This document shows positions 26,701-32,800 of a stretch of DNA of 64,000 nucleotides, piece by piece. The position numbers and the translations under genes were made by a program. The notes under the pieces were generated by a model that was given only the letters and a program-made list of their open reading frames with translations, searched no databases and had not been told where the DNA came from. Source of the DNA: Amyelois transitella (lineage: Eukaryota; Arthropoda; Insecta; Lepidoptera; Pyralidae); the NCBI RefSeq assembly GCF_032362555.1, contig NC_083527.1, positions 6,014,001-6,078,000 of the forward strand, written 5' to 3'. Each line of letters starts with the position of its first letter. The stretch's first letter is position 1.

Positions 26701-28917
26701 ACTTGTCATCTTATACAGTCTCTCATCCTTAATCGCAATTGCCATAACCTTTCCATAATTGTTATAAATTTTTGACAATCTCCCACTTGAACAGATTGAA
26801 TGTTTGTCAGTAATTTTGGAATAACTCAATAGATTTGCCTTCATTTCTTTTACATAAAAAACATTTGTCAGAGTCACTTCAGATTTTTGTCCATAGACTA
26901 AGAAATAAGTTTTAATATTACCAATTTTTGTAGCTTCTAATATTGTTCCATCACCAATTTTAACTTTAACAGGTTTATTTAATATCTCGCAGCAATTAAA
27001 GTATTCATCAGTATTAATAATATGGTCTGTGCATCCACTGTCTAGTAACCAATTTATTTGACCTTTCTTTGACTTATCATTCTCCTCCATTGTGTAGGTA
27101 TTATTTACAATAGTAGTATGAAAACTGTTACCTTGACTATTTTGATTATTTTGGTGATCATTTCCTGAACCTTGTCCTCTGTTATTATAGAGACCACGTC
27201 CTCTATAATTAGTGAAACCACGTCCTCTATTATTAGTGAAACCACGTCCTCTATTATTTGAAAAACTATGCCCACGACCACTGTTTACATTTCTAGATTT
27301 ACAGTATCTTTTCAGGTGGCCAGGTTTTCCACAGTTATAACAATTATATGATGGCTTTGTGTCTACTTTAAAAACATTTGATGTATTATTTGGCGTTTCA
27401 CTCATATTTTCCGTACTTTTCAATTTTATTTTACTTTTGAGATAGTCAACTGTTCTTTCACCCGCTGGCAGGACATCAATTAAATCACCTATGTAACTGA
27501 GACTTGCTGGTAGTGCTTTTAACATATAATTTAGTTTTTCTGTTTCTGATACCGTTGCACCTGCTTGTTTTAGCTCATTTACAGCTTTTTCAAAGTAATC
27601 GAAAAATAGCGACACTTCAGAATAATTTTTCAATTTGACACTTTCAAGGTTATGTCGACATACTATTTGCAACGCTGTTGATTTCTTCAGATACATTTCG
27701 TCGAATTTCTGTATTATTTCGTAGGCTGAATCAAGTTCACTTATATATTCCAACTGTTTGTTGGTTATTGCACTATAAATATAGTTTGTTGCTTGGACAT
27801 CTCTGTCGTCCCAATCATCCTTGTCGGTTGCAATTTTCGCTCTCATTACAACATCCTTGCACTTTTTGAACTGCAGAAATTTTAATATTCGTATTTTCCA
27901 ATTGCTATAATCTGTACCGTCGAAGATTGGAATGTTTATATCACTATTTTTAGTTGCCATTTTGTTTGTCGTTTTTCGAAACTTTTAATCACTTTTCAAC
28001 AAAACTTTTAAACTACTTTTCAACAAAACTTTTAAACTACGCTCTGCTACCATGTTATATTTTCTGAATAAAAGTCGTAGTTCCTTACATTCTTTATTAT
28101 TTTACTGTTACCTACTACAAAATAAAGTAAGAGCACATTACGCCATGTTGCGTCTTGGGAAGAGAAGGAAAGACCAAAGACAAACAATAACTTAGAAATA
28201 GTCAATCATAGACTTCAGTGTTGCCAATATAAATGTACTTATTTCTAACAATACATTGAATACTAACTGATGTTGTTACGGTGAGGGAAAATATCGTGAG
28301 CTAACCTGCACGTTCAGGCAACTGGATGTGTAACCATGATCGATCCAATACGGGTCAGATTTACATGCAAAGATTGCGGAGGTCAGATAGGAGTCGCTTC
28401 TTGTAAAAACCTGACTCCACCAAACCAGGGTCCATGGTCAAAGGCATACCCCGAGCTCCACTCCAGATTGATGAGGATGCAATCGGGATTAAAGCAAGGA
28501 AGAAGCAGCTATATGATTTAAAAGATGTGATGGCGATTTTAGCGCCTTAATATTAGTGACTGCTAATGTCATTTTATAACGATTTTCAAATTTTGTGAAA
28601 AAAGTCCAGAACTGAAAAGTTGGTTATTATTTTTTAAACCCCGACATGACCGAAAAAACTGTTGACATGTATCAAGATACTTTTCATAAAGAAATTTTAT
28701 TACCACTGACTCTTATGTATAAGCTGCAAGCAAATTATTTAATTTCTCCATTAAACAGGTGATCCAAAAGATACGCGAGGAGCTAGCGAACCTCGACCAA
28801 TCGGAAGAAGTGGAGCAAATAACGAAGCATTTCCACAACACGCTTCAACACCTCAAAAACAGAATGGAGAACCCCGACCCAGACGGTTTGGGGTACGAGG
28901 GACTGCAGTTGTCTTGA
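5749..28917 (+). CDS. VPS35: Vacuolar protein sorting-associated protein 35, retromer core (complete, 17 coding exons, 807 aa)
   Basis: Alpha-solenoid scaffold of retromer; it binds VPS26 and VPS29 and returns cargo from endosomes to the Golgi or cell surface. Coding exons: 5749-5823, 6437-6557, 7428-7621, 8659-8787, 9478-9563, 10025-10217, 11704-11832, 13500-13604, 15159-15307, 16036-16255, 17316-17425, 18298-18466, 20494-20591, 21039-21217, 22372-22505, 23153-23326, 28759-28917. All junctions are GT-AG and in phase. PRLYLLI at 105-111 is the conserved VPS26-binding region. [49 protein letters not shown] and the C-terminal YEGLQLS are family hallmarks. Length is close to human (796). Intron 16 carries a copia element. 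Exons 10 and 11 have their 3' ends and donors tandemly copied downstream. Exons 9 and 16 are very GC-rich. Possible poly(A) signals lie at 29325 and 29371. Convergent with LTV1. Confidence 0.97.
6023..6210 (+). mobile_element. (ATGT)n-tailed SINE, 5'-truncated
   Basis: From 'gtaaaaggcgactaaggg' to 'gggatattaacgtg', in VPS35 intron 1. A second body-and-tail fragment of the same family lies at 7161-7275 in intron 2. Confidence 0.75.
8049..8112 (-). mobile_element. tRNA-derived SINE head fragment
   Basis: Only the tRNA-like head remains, read on the minus strand: 'tggcgcagcggtagtacgc' (A-box side) through 'caccggaggtc'. It ends 44 bp before the 483-bp MITE. Confidence 0.65.
8156..8638. mobile_element. 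483-bp MITE, copy 1 (VPS35 intron 3)
   Basis: Bounded by tatacagggtgac and gtcaccctgtata, with inner ends that pair as imperfect inverted repeats (caactgcat on both sides). No open frame of note. Nearly identical in sequence and equal in length to 10633-11115 in the same gene. TATA at both outer ends suggests a TA or TATA target site. Confidence 0.85.
8835..9117 (+). mobile_element. (ATGT)n-tailed SINE with doubled head
   Basis: The 5' head segment occurs twice ('ttaccggcaccaaataaa' then 'ttaccggaactaaataaa') before the normal body. It ends in (TATG)n. VPS35 intron 4. Confidence 0.75.
9587..9881 (+). mobile_element. tRNA-derived SINE, full length, with LINE-type 3' end
   Basis: The head carries pol III promoter boxes: A-box-like 'tggcgcagcggtaatacgc' and B-box-like 'gggttcgaaacgc'. 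The body includes 'cgtaacacaagtctcgaac'. The 3' end reads 'ctacccctccgggaagga' then 'ggcgtgattttatgtatg', the same end as the RTE-like LINE fragment at 55300-55616. It lies 24 bp after the donor of VPS35 exon 5. Confidence 0.85.
10273..10632. mobile_element. Non-autonomous element with duplicated internal unit
   Basis: Two diverged copies of a ~130-bp unit ('ttgttttgccatat', 'aaaaatgttaagggt', 'atgaataatagatgttggccg'). A relative lies inverted at 33983-34168. Coding potential is absent and the class is uncertain; Helitron-like is a guess. The 483-bp MITE follows directly. Confidence 0.55.
10633..11115. mobile_element. 483-bp MITE, copy 2 (VPS35 intron 6)
   Basis: Same length, ends and interior as 8156-8638, with only scattered substitutions visible (for example ggtctttaat versus ggtatttaat). 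TATA again flanks both ends. Confidence 0.85.
11271..11497 (-). mobile_element. (ATGT)n-tailed SINE
   Basis: The tail is at the left; the head is degraded at the right ('ttttattggtggtt'). VPS35 intron 6, 156 bp after the second MITE. Confidence 0.75.
11907..12646. mobile_element. ~740-bp DNA transposon remnant with THAP-like coding stub
   Basis: The outer ends pair as aataggctattacac and gtgtaaaatagcctatt. An inner inverted repeat of about 55 bp pairs 12049-12103 with 12420-12480, both containing 'atgacgtca' and 'cttttagtaaaca'. Between them a short plus-strand frame encodes a THAP-like start (see 12148-12282). Probably a deletion derivative of a THAP-transposase element. VPS35 intron 7. Confidence 0.65.
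12148..12282 (+). pseudogene. THAP-type zinc-finger fragment, 44 codons
   Basis: The frame starts with ATG and reads [16 protein letters not shown], then IPLPSD and KMRN, before a TAG. CxxxC followed by NTS, K and a 'P-D-K-R' stretch resembles the N-terminal half of THAP domains of P-element/THAP9-like transposases. The downstream C2H half and the DDE domain are missing. Assigned from motif spacing only. Confidence 0.45.
12643..12866 (-). mobile_element. (ATGT)n-tailed SINE, tail missing
   Basis: The body runs from 'gagtagacagagctagcag' to the head 'ggttccaggaaccatatgg'. It abuts the right end of the THAP-bearing element. Confidence 0.7.
12869..13085 (+). mobile_element. Helitron-like non-autonomous element
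   Basis: Related to the 205-bp unit at 53254-53458: 'gttactctttcgcgcaaaa', 'actgaaccgattacgatga', and the CTAG-ending 'gaagtcgcgggcggcctctag'. Helitrons characteristically end in CTRR. VPS35 intron 7. Confidence 0.65.
13241..13495 (+). mobile_element. tRNA-derived SINE ending at the VPS35 exon 8 acceptor
   Basis: Full head with 'tggcgcagcggtagtgcgc' and B-box-like 'agttcgaatccc', then the family body. Its (TTTA)n tail runs straight into 'ttatttcag', the acceptor of exon 8 at 13500. The pyrimidine-rich tract used for exon 8 therefore appears to belong to the SINE tail. Confidence 0.85.
13690..13806 (+). mobile_element. (ATGT)n-tailed SINE, 3'-truncated
   Basis: Intact head 'gccgtgtggttcacggcacc' and first half only, ending at 'gggattcttctttta'. 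VPS35 intron 8. Confidence 0.75.
13886..14890. mobile_element. Composite of 'cgcggcttcgcc'-type repeat fragments
   Basis: 'ttccgcccgcggcttcgccc' opens a dispersed lepidopteran repeat. Two related blocks follow, each with 'cccttgggggttga' and 'ttcttagtgctc' (14455-14600 and 14735-14890). No coding frame. VPS35 intron 8. Confidence 0.5.
15009..15152 (+). mobile_element. (ATGT)n-tailed SINE fragment adjoining VPS35 exon 9
   Basis: The last ~140 bp of the SINE end in 'gtgtgtatgtatg', only 6 bp before the acceptor AG of exon 9 (15157-15158). The element supplies all of the sequence just upstream of the splice site, and no clear pyrimidine tract remains. Confidence 0.75.
15308..15400 (-). mobile_element. 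LINE 3'-end fragment ('gacgtcaataagtgatacc' family)
   Basis: Begins at the VPS35 exon 9 donor and reads 'ttgacgtcacatcacttaa' on the plus strand. Other copies are at 30068, 31327, 50425, 50922, 52655, 55617 and 56085. Confidence 0.6.
15640..15868 (+). mobile_element. (ATGT)n-tailed SINE
   Basis: Head at 'ggtgccggaaaccactcc' and a short tail. Followed by a different repeat tail ('ggtgcaataaagag' plus (TCTA)n, 15945-16025) that leads directly into the VPS35 exon 10 acceptor. Confidence 0.75.
16150..16740 (+). repeat. Tandem duplication of VPS35 exon 10 3' end with splice donor (4 donors)
   Basis: The end of exon 10 ('cttcatatctacaccgcaac' plus GTGAGT) and ~60 bp of intron recur three more times, followed by a decayed fifth piece. 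GTGAGT donors are at 16256, 16391, 16522 and 16653 (spacing 135, 131, 131). Reading past the first donor meets an in-frame TGA at 16322-16324, so only the first gives a full-length protein. Confidence 0.9.
16791..16997 (-). mobile_element. (ATGT)n-tailed SINE
   Basis: Tail left, head 'ggtgctgggaacc' right; ~30 bp of the middle is missing. It lies just after the exon 10 duplication. A tRNA-SINE body fragment ('cgtaacacaagtcccgaac') follows at 17020-17092. Confidence 0.75.
17103..17268 (-). pseudogene. RTE-like LINE ORF end, fragment
   Basis: On the minus strand it encodes parts of the TRNRRACMKR and NVDEAKEVC segments of the family C-terminus and ends with the 'aggcgtg' stop region and the ATGT tail. 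It lies 48 bp before VPS35 exon 11. Confidence 0.65.
17390..17945 (+). repeat. Tandem array copying VPS35 exon 11 3' end and donor (6 donors)
   Basis: A 96-97 bp unit is repeated. Each unit has the last ~31 bp of exon 11 ('gggcttgctggctag'), the donor GTGAGATAG, (ATAC)n and ~35 bp of inverted SINE tail ('tcacgtctatatcccttgcg'). Donors start at 17426, 17523, 17620, 17716, 17813 and 17909. Read-through of the first donor gives an immediate TGA. Confidence 0.9.
17927..18068 (-). mobile_element. (ATGT)n-tailed SINE, head missing
   Basis: Follows directly on the last unit of the exon 11 array and shares its tail, so it is probably the parent of the tail pieces inside the array. A 'gaagaaataa'-type repeat fragment follows to about 18270. 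Confidence 0.7.
18826..19490 (+). repeat. 118-bp satellite, 6 copies, rich in ATGGCGG
   Basis: Unit starts are at 18826, 18944, 19062, 19180, 19298 and 19416; the last is cut short where Helitron helicase sequence begins. Each unit has 'aagatggcggc' and 'aaaatggcgg' 15 bp apart and 'gtatcaaatgaaaggg'. The inner copies are nearly identical. VPS35 intron 12. Confidence 0.9.
19491..19724 (+). pseudogene. Helitron Rep/helicase C-terminal fragment
   Basis: An open frame of ~78 codons ends at TAA. It shows the PIF1-family helicase motifs [12 protein letters not shown] (motif V region) and [19 protein letters not shown] (motif VI). The rest of the helicase and the Rep domain are absent; upstream the sequence changes abruptly to the 118-bp satellite. 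A remnant of an autonomous Helitron. Confidence 0.85.
19798..20342. mobile_element. 545-bp foldback element with perfect 116-bp inverted ends
   Basis: 19798-19913 is the exact reverse complement of 20227-20342. The outermost bases are TTAA on both sides, so the target site may be TTAA or TA. The 313-bp centre has no convincing open frame. It lies 73 bp after the Helitron fragment in VPS35 intron 12. Confidence 0.9.
20650..20990. mobile_element. Nested LINE fragments
   Basis: An RTE-like LINE end on the minus strand ('ttcgcttcatccgcatacat', 'gcaagctcggtagtctcggg') is split at about 20815. Inserted is a plus-strand jockey/CR1-like 3' tail ('ggcattaagtccgcc', 'taaataaataaataaat'). The host sequence resumes at 20957 with 'actctcgacctgac', giving a short target duplication 'actctc'. 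Confidence 0.65.
21236..21435 (+). repeat. 23-bp tandem repeat after VPS35 exon 14, with decayed exon-end copy
   Basis: About eight copies of a unit like 'agtagccataaatgacttag' plus 'tca' start 19 bp after the donor. The array ends in 'gccatctcgtcatcgccac' then 'ttttgtaagt', which resembles the end of exon 14 ('gccatcacgctcatcatcgc' ... 'ttttggtaagt'). Confidence 0.75.
21528..21720 (-). mobile_element. LINE 3'-end fragment ('ataagctataagtcatcgct' type)
   Basis: Contains 'cagccgacctttggatttct'. The same text occurs at 32617-32670, beside the LTV1 exon 8 duplicate, and a relative occurs at 23380-23460. Confidence 0.55.
22071..22330 (-). mobile_element. (ATGT)n-tailed SINE, full length
   Basis: Complete from (CATA)n to 'ggaaccacacggc'. 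The flank 'gattcaaca' occurs on both sides (before 22071 and after 22330), a likely target-site duplication. It ends 41 bp upstream of VPS35 exon 15. Confidence 0.85.
22633..22871 (+). mobile_element. (ATGT)n-tailed SINE following a truncated copy
   Basis: A tail-end fragment (22541-22632) is followed head-to-tail by this fuller copy, both in plus orientation. A Helitron-like fragment (22873-23015, 'gttactctttcgcacaaaa') and an inverted SINE piece (23018-23113) fill the rest of VPS35 intron 15. Confidence 0.75.
23327..23460 (-). mobile_element. LINE 3' end with (GATA)n tail
   Basis: (GATA)n begins at the VPS35 exon 16 donor, followed by 'gaactctttattgcaacata' and 'ataaaggcggttatcgct'. The same tail in plus orientation is at 33838-33953 and 15945-16025. 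Confidence 0.6.
23603..23683 (+). mobile_element. tRNA-derived SINE (second family), 5' half, split by copia
   Basis: A-box-like 'tcggtgaggcgcttgg' and B-box-like 'gcaggttcgaatccc' mark the pol III head. The body continues at 28256-28520, on the other side of the copia element. Confidence 0.75.
24024..25619 (-). pseudogene. Copia pol, reverse transcriptase and RNase H part
   Basis: The frame is open from just after a TAA at 25617-25619 to the natural stop at 24024. It starts with the RKRQPP linker before the RT domain. Visible are [20 protein letters not shown], the catalytic FVDDLLICC box, the RT/RNase H connection and the RNase H segment DSDWAGD with [13 protein letters not shown]. The C-terminus ends in [11 protein letters not shown]. 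All catalytic blocks look intact. Its frame differs from the upstream gag-integrase frame, so expression as one polyprotein would be interrupted. Confidence 0.9.
25633..27960 (-). pseudogene. Copia gag, protease and integrase part (775 aa)
   Basis: Starts [15 protein letters not shown]. Gag core follows, then a zinc knuckle at about 207-220 ([14 protein letters not shown]), an RGRG-rich stretch at about 229-262, the protease site [11 protein letters not shown] near 304-314, and an integrase with an HHCC-type region and the D,D,E core ([15 protein letters not shown]). The frame ends in a (GT)n run at about 25636-25650 (residues VVCVCV then TAA). The downstream RT frame is shifted and has its own TAA at 25617. 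Frameshift and stop thus fall within ~35 bp, in the integrase-RT linker. Confidence 0.9.
28256..28520 (+). mobile_element. tRNA-derived SINE (second family), 3' body
   Basis: Continues the element interrupted by copia. Carries 'cctgcacgttcaggcaactg', 'gatccaatacgggtcag', 'aaaaacctgactccaccaaa' and 'gcataccccgagctcc'. Family relatives lie at 13115-13215, 36810-36875, 55155-55285, 57800-57885 and 62160-62350. Confidence 0.75.
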
Positions 28918-29874
28918 ATCGATGAAACAAAAATATAAAAACTGTCATGCAATCTGTCAATGTCATAGTGTTATTGTCAAAAATGGCGGGAAAATGTGTA
29001 TACTTTTTTGGGAAAAAGTTTTACACAATTTAAATTAATCTTTTTACACAAATATTGTAAATTATATTGGATCAACACAAAAGTGAGTAGACAAACAAAT
29101 GTATAAAAAAAAAGGTTATTATAAAGGATTTCATATGAAAAAAAACAAGTTCATGGAAACCAGTGTTAAACATGTAATGAATTGATGTATAAGCATGCCT
29201 ATATACCAACTATAATTATTAAGTTATAATTGTTAATTTTGAATCATCCGGAATGGAATTCAGTAACATTCCTAACACTTTAATCTTAAAAATATGCAAT
29301 TATGTTAACTATATCAAGTTGTAAAATAAATTATTTTATATTTCGTAGAGTAGTAACGTGTATAAAATGCAATAAATGTATTATTGTTTCTTGTGCTTTT
29401 TAATGTGTATTTTTAAATATGACATAGGAGACTATGGGCAGGTTCCTATGATGTACAAAATAAAACGCTTACTTACATAGTAACATCAAGAAGTCCAAAG
29501 GCTGGCAAATAAATTCCAGGGTAATCAGGCAAAGGCTAGGGATTTTTCAATTCAATCCATTCCATCGTTAAGCCAAACAGCTGATCGTGGCCTTCCACTC
29601 TTTTCAAGACTGCTGGTTTAGTCTACACCGCAAGGAGATATAAATATTTGCATCAGAAAAGGTTTGTTTTTCATCATGACCCCAGGGTAATCAAACCCGG
29701 TCTTTAACTAATATTTTCAATACGAAAGTCTTATTATGCCGTTATAAAAGTTGGTTTTAATGAAACTTTTCTCTTAACTTTTTTTCGCAGGCGAAGTCGC
29801 GGGCATAGTCTTTCTTCATTTGTTCATTGTGTTGATGGTAAAAGAAATAAAAGTCATTAAATTTTGATAACTAT

Positions 29875-32800
29875 TTATAATATTCTATTCCCTTGCACAT
29901 TGTTTCTGTTATTCAACATGATCTTCTCTTGGCGTTTCTTCTCCTCTTTGAAGGCTTCTTTATTGGCCTTCTTCTCTATTCTTCTTTCTTTCCTGTACTC
30001 TTTTAACAGACGTTTCCTTTCTCGCTTCTCTTCTGGGGACTCATCTTTTGGTCTAAAATTGGATAGAATAGATTAATTTTCAAAATTAGATACAATTAGT
30101 ATCACTCATTTACGTCAACTTAAGTCAAATTATATCTACTACCGCTTGCAAAGCGCATGTATAGAAGAAGCGGCGGAACAAACTACTATGCAGCATTTTT
30201 CACTGGACGTCAATTTACAAATATAAGTGCACATTGTCCACATAAATACATACAATCACGTCTATATCCTTTGCGGGGTAGACAGAGCCAACAGTCTTAA
30301 GTAGACTGAAAGGTCACGTTCGGCTGTTAGGCTTGAGGTGGAATTGAGATTCAAAGAGAGACAGTTTGCTAGCCCGTCAGCTAAAAGAAGAATCCCAAAC
30401 ATATTAGCCTATTCCTTAGTTGCCTTATACGACATCCCTGGGAAAGAGATGGAGTGGTCCTATTCAAAAGTGCCGGGAACCACCCAGCCTTTATTTTTAT
30501 TTACTAGAATACAACTACATACATTAAATCTGACCTCTTTCCCGGAGGGGTAGGCAGAGACTCCAACATTCCACTTGTCACAACCCCTGCACACTTGCGC
30601 TTTATTGATATTCATAACCCAACATAAAATACAGTACCTGATAGAGAGTACACTAAGCGTGGACAGTACTGACTCCGCATGGGTCCTGGCATCATCATCT
30701 TCACCATCATCATCATCCTGCATAGCGTTGAATTTGGCCAGCGACTTCATCGTCAGCTTATTGTCTTTGCCCAGCGTGTCTTTGGGAAGACCAGTCTTGG
30801 AACTGATTTGGATCTTGTGCGGCTTCTGAAATGGAAGGTTTATTGTTAGTAAGAATATAACATATAATCACACCTTAGGGGGTAGACAGCGCCAACAGTC
30901 TTGAAAAGACTGAACGGCCACGTTCAGCTATTTGGCTTAATGATAGAATTGAGATTCAAATAGTGACAGGTTGCTAGCCTATCCCCTAAAAAAGAATCCT
31001 AAGTTTGTAAGCCTATCCCTTAGTAGTCGCCTTTAACGACATCCATGGGAAAGAGATGGGAGTGGTCCTATCCTTTTTTGTATTGGTGCCGGGAACCACA
31101 CGGCTATCTATCTATCTAATTTTATGGATAAAAATCCCAATCACCTTAGGTTCTTCAATGAGTTTAGGATGGTTGTACAGATTCGAATATGTGGACAATA
31201 TGGTCTCACAGTCCCATTTCTCCTTCTGATCCACCTCCACTGTGACCATTTCATCTTCAGACTCTTCCTCGATCTCTTGCAGGCGACGCATTCTGAAATT
31301 AAGAAGACAATTGGTATTGCTGCAGTGTAGTTTGTTCCGCCGCTTCTTCACACATGCGCTTTGGAAACGGTAGTAGTTATAATTAGATTTAAGTTATGTG
31401 ACGTCAATAAGTGATACCTTGTATCCAATTTTGAAAATAAATCTATTCTTCTATTCTATTGGGAAAGGACGGAGTGGGAAGACCTAGACGAACGTATCTT
31501 GATCAAATTAAGGACGTCCTGGTAAAAGGTCAGGTCGAAAGTACCCGAAACCGCCGAGCTTGCATGAAGAGAGTTTTTCACAGTGAATGCCATAAAAATT
31601 CACTCCATTTTCTTTTTTTTTTTTTTGTCAAATTACACAGATTGAGTCAGCCTTGAAGTAAGTTCGAGACTTGTGTTACGAGACACTAACTCAACGATAC
31701 TATATTTTTATAATAAATACTTATATAGATAAACATCCAAGGCCCAGGCCAATCAGAAAAAGTTCTTTTCTCATCATGCCCTGACCGGGATTCGAACCCG
31801 GGACCTCCGGTGTCACAGACAAGCGCACTACCGCTGCGCCACAGAGGCCGTCATCACTCCTCACAAAATTGGCTGGCATGTGACATTAGTTGTATACATT
31901 TGTAGGCACACAATAGGTACTGTTCACAGAATGCAAGATGGCTTATTTGACCGCACGGTGACCGTCGCCTGTGGAACTTTCCTCAGTCGACCGCGCCCCC
32001 CATACTGAGCGATTCTCTGGAAATGTTACGTGAATGTATAATATCTATCGCCATTTGACTGTATCTATTGTGTGCAGTGGCGTAGCTACCTTGGGTGGCA
32101 CCCGGTGCGGAAGTTGGTGGTGTCACCCCATGATGGGGTCCCCGTCGAAAGTAAAAAACAATAATTTTAACTAAGACAGAAAAATAACTGTTAAATACTG
32201 TACAACTTATACAATTAAAATTTCTTCTTTCTAGCTTTGACAGATGCAAACTCAGCAATACATTCCATTTACGTATTTGCAGGGTGGTGCTCTTTTTGAT
32301 TTTACCAACGATTATTTTTTTGTTTTTAACATTGTTCTTAAAGTTGAGAGACTTGGTGGGTGTCACCCCAAATAAGGTGACACCCGGTGCGGCCCGCCCC
32401 ACCTTTGCTACGCCACTGATTGTGTGTGAGGAATAAACTTATTGTGATTGAACTTACCGATTTTTAGTGGACACACCCTAGTAGCTCACATTCATCTCAT
32501 ACATAAACAATACCCTATACATCTCGACACTGTTACCTCGCTATTTCCTTCTCCATGTCGAGCTGATGCCGCCTCTTGGACTCCTCGAACTCCTCAGCCG
32601 CCTGCAGCAGCATAAGCTATAAGTCATCGCTGAGCAATACCTTCCAGCCGACCTTTGGATTTCTGTTAATCCATAATATCTTAGCCAACCGTCTTAAGTA
32701 GACTAAAAGCCACATTCAGCTGTTAGGAATACATACATATACATATAGTCACGTCTATATCCCTTGCGGGGTAGACAGAGCCAATAGTCCCGAAGAGACT

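Larger units (their letters stand above)
23684..28250 (-). mobile_element. Ty1/copia LTR retrotransposon, 4567 bp, nearly intact
   Basis: The LTRs at 23684-23881 and 28053-28250 are each 198 bp, start tgttat, end taaca and are identical base for base by eye. The target duplication is ATACA at 23679-23683 and 28251-28255. The primer-binding site lies beside the 5' LTR: 'gctctgctacca' at 28041-28052 equals the 3' end of insect initiator tRNA-Met with CCA. A purine-rich tract (read as 'cgcctcctta' on plus) borders the 3' LTR at 23882. The gag-pol frame is broken once (see 25633-27960 and 24024-25619). Antisense to VPS35, in intron 16. Identical LTRs imply recent insertion. Confidence 0.95.

Noticed and set aside
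28336-28521. Short gene with CKDCGGQ
   Set aside because: Lies in a dispersed SINE body repeated at several other places.
31459-31656. Small host gene with GVGRPRRTYLDQIKD
   Set aside because: The same peptide occurs at 49002-49220 and 55339-55560 beside ATGT tails; it is a LINE C-terminus.
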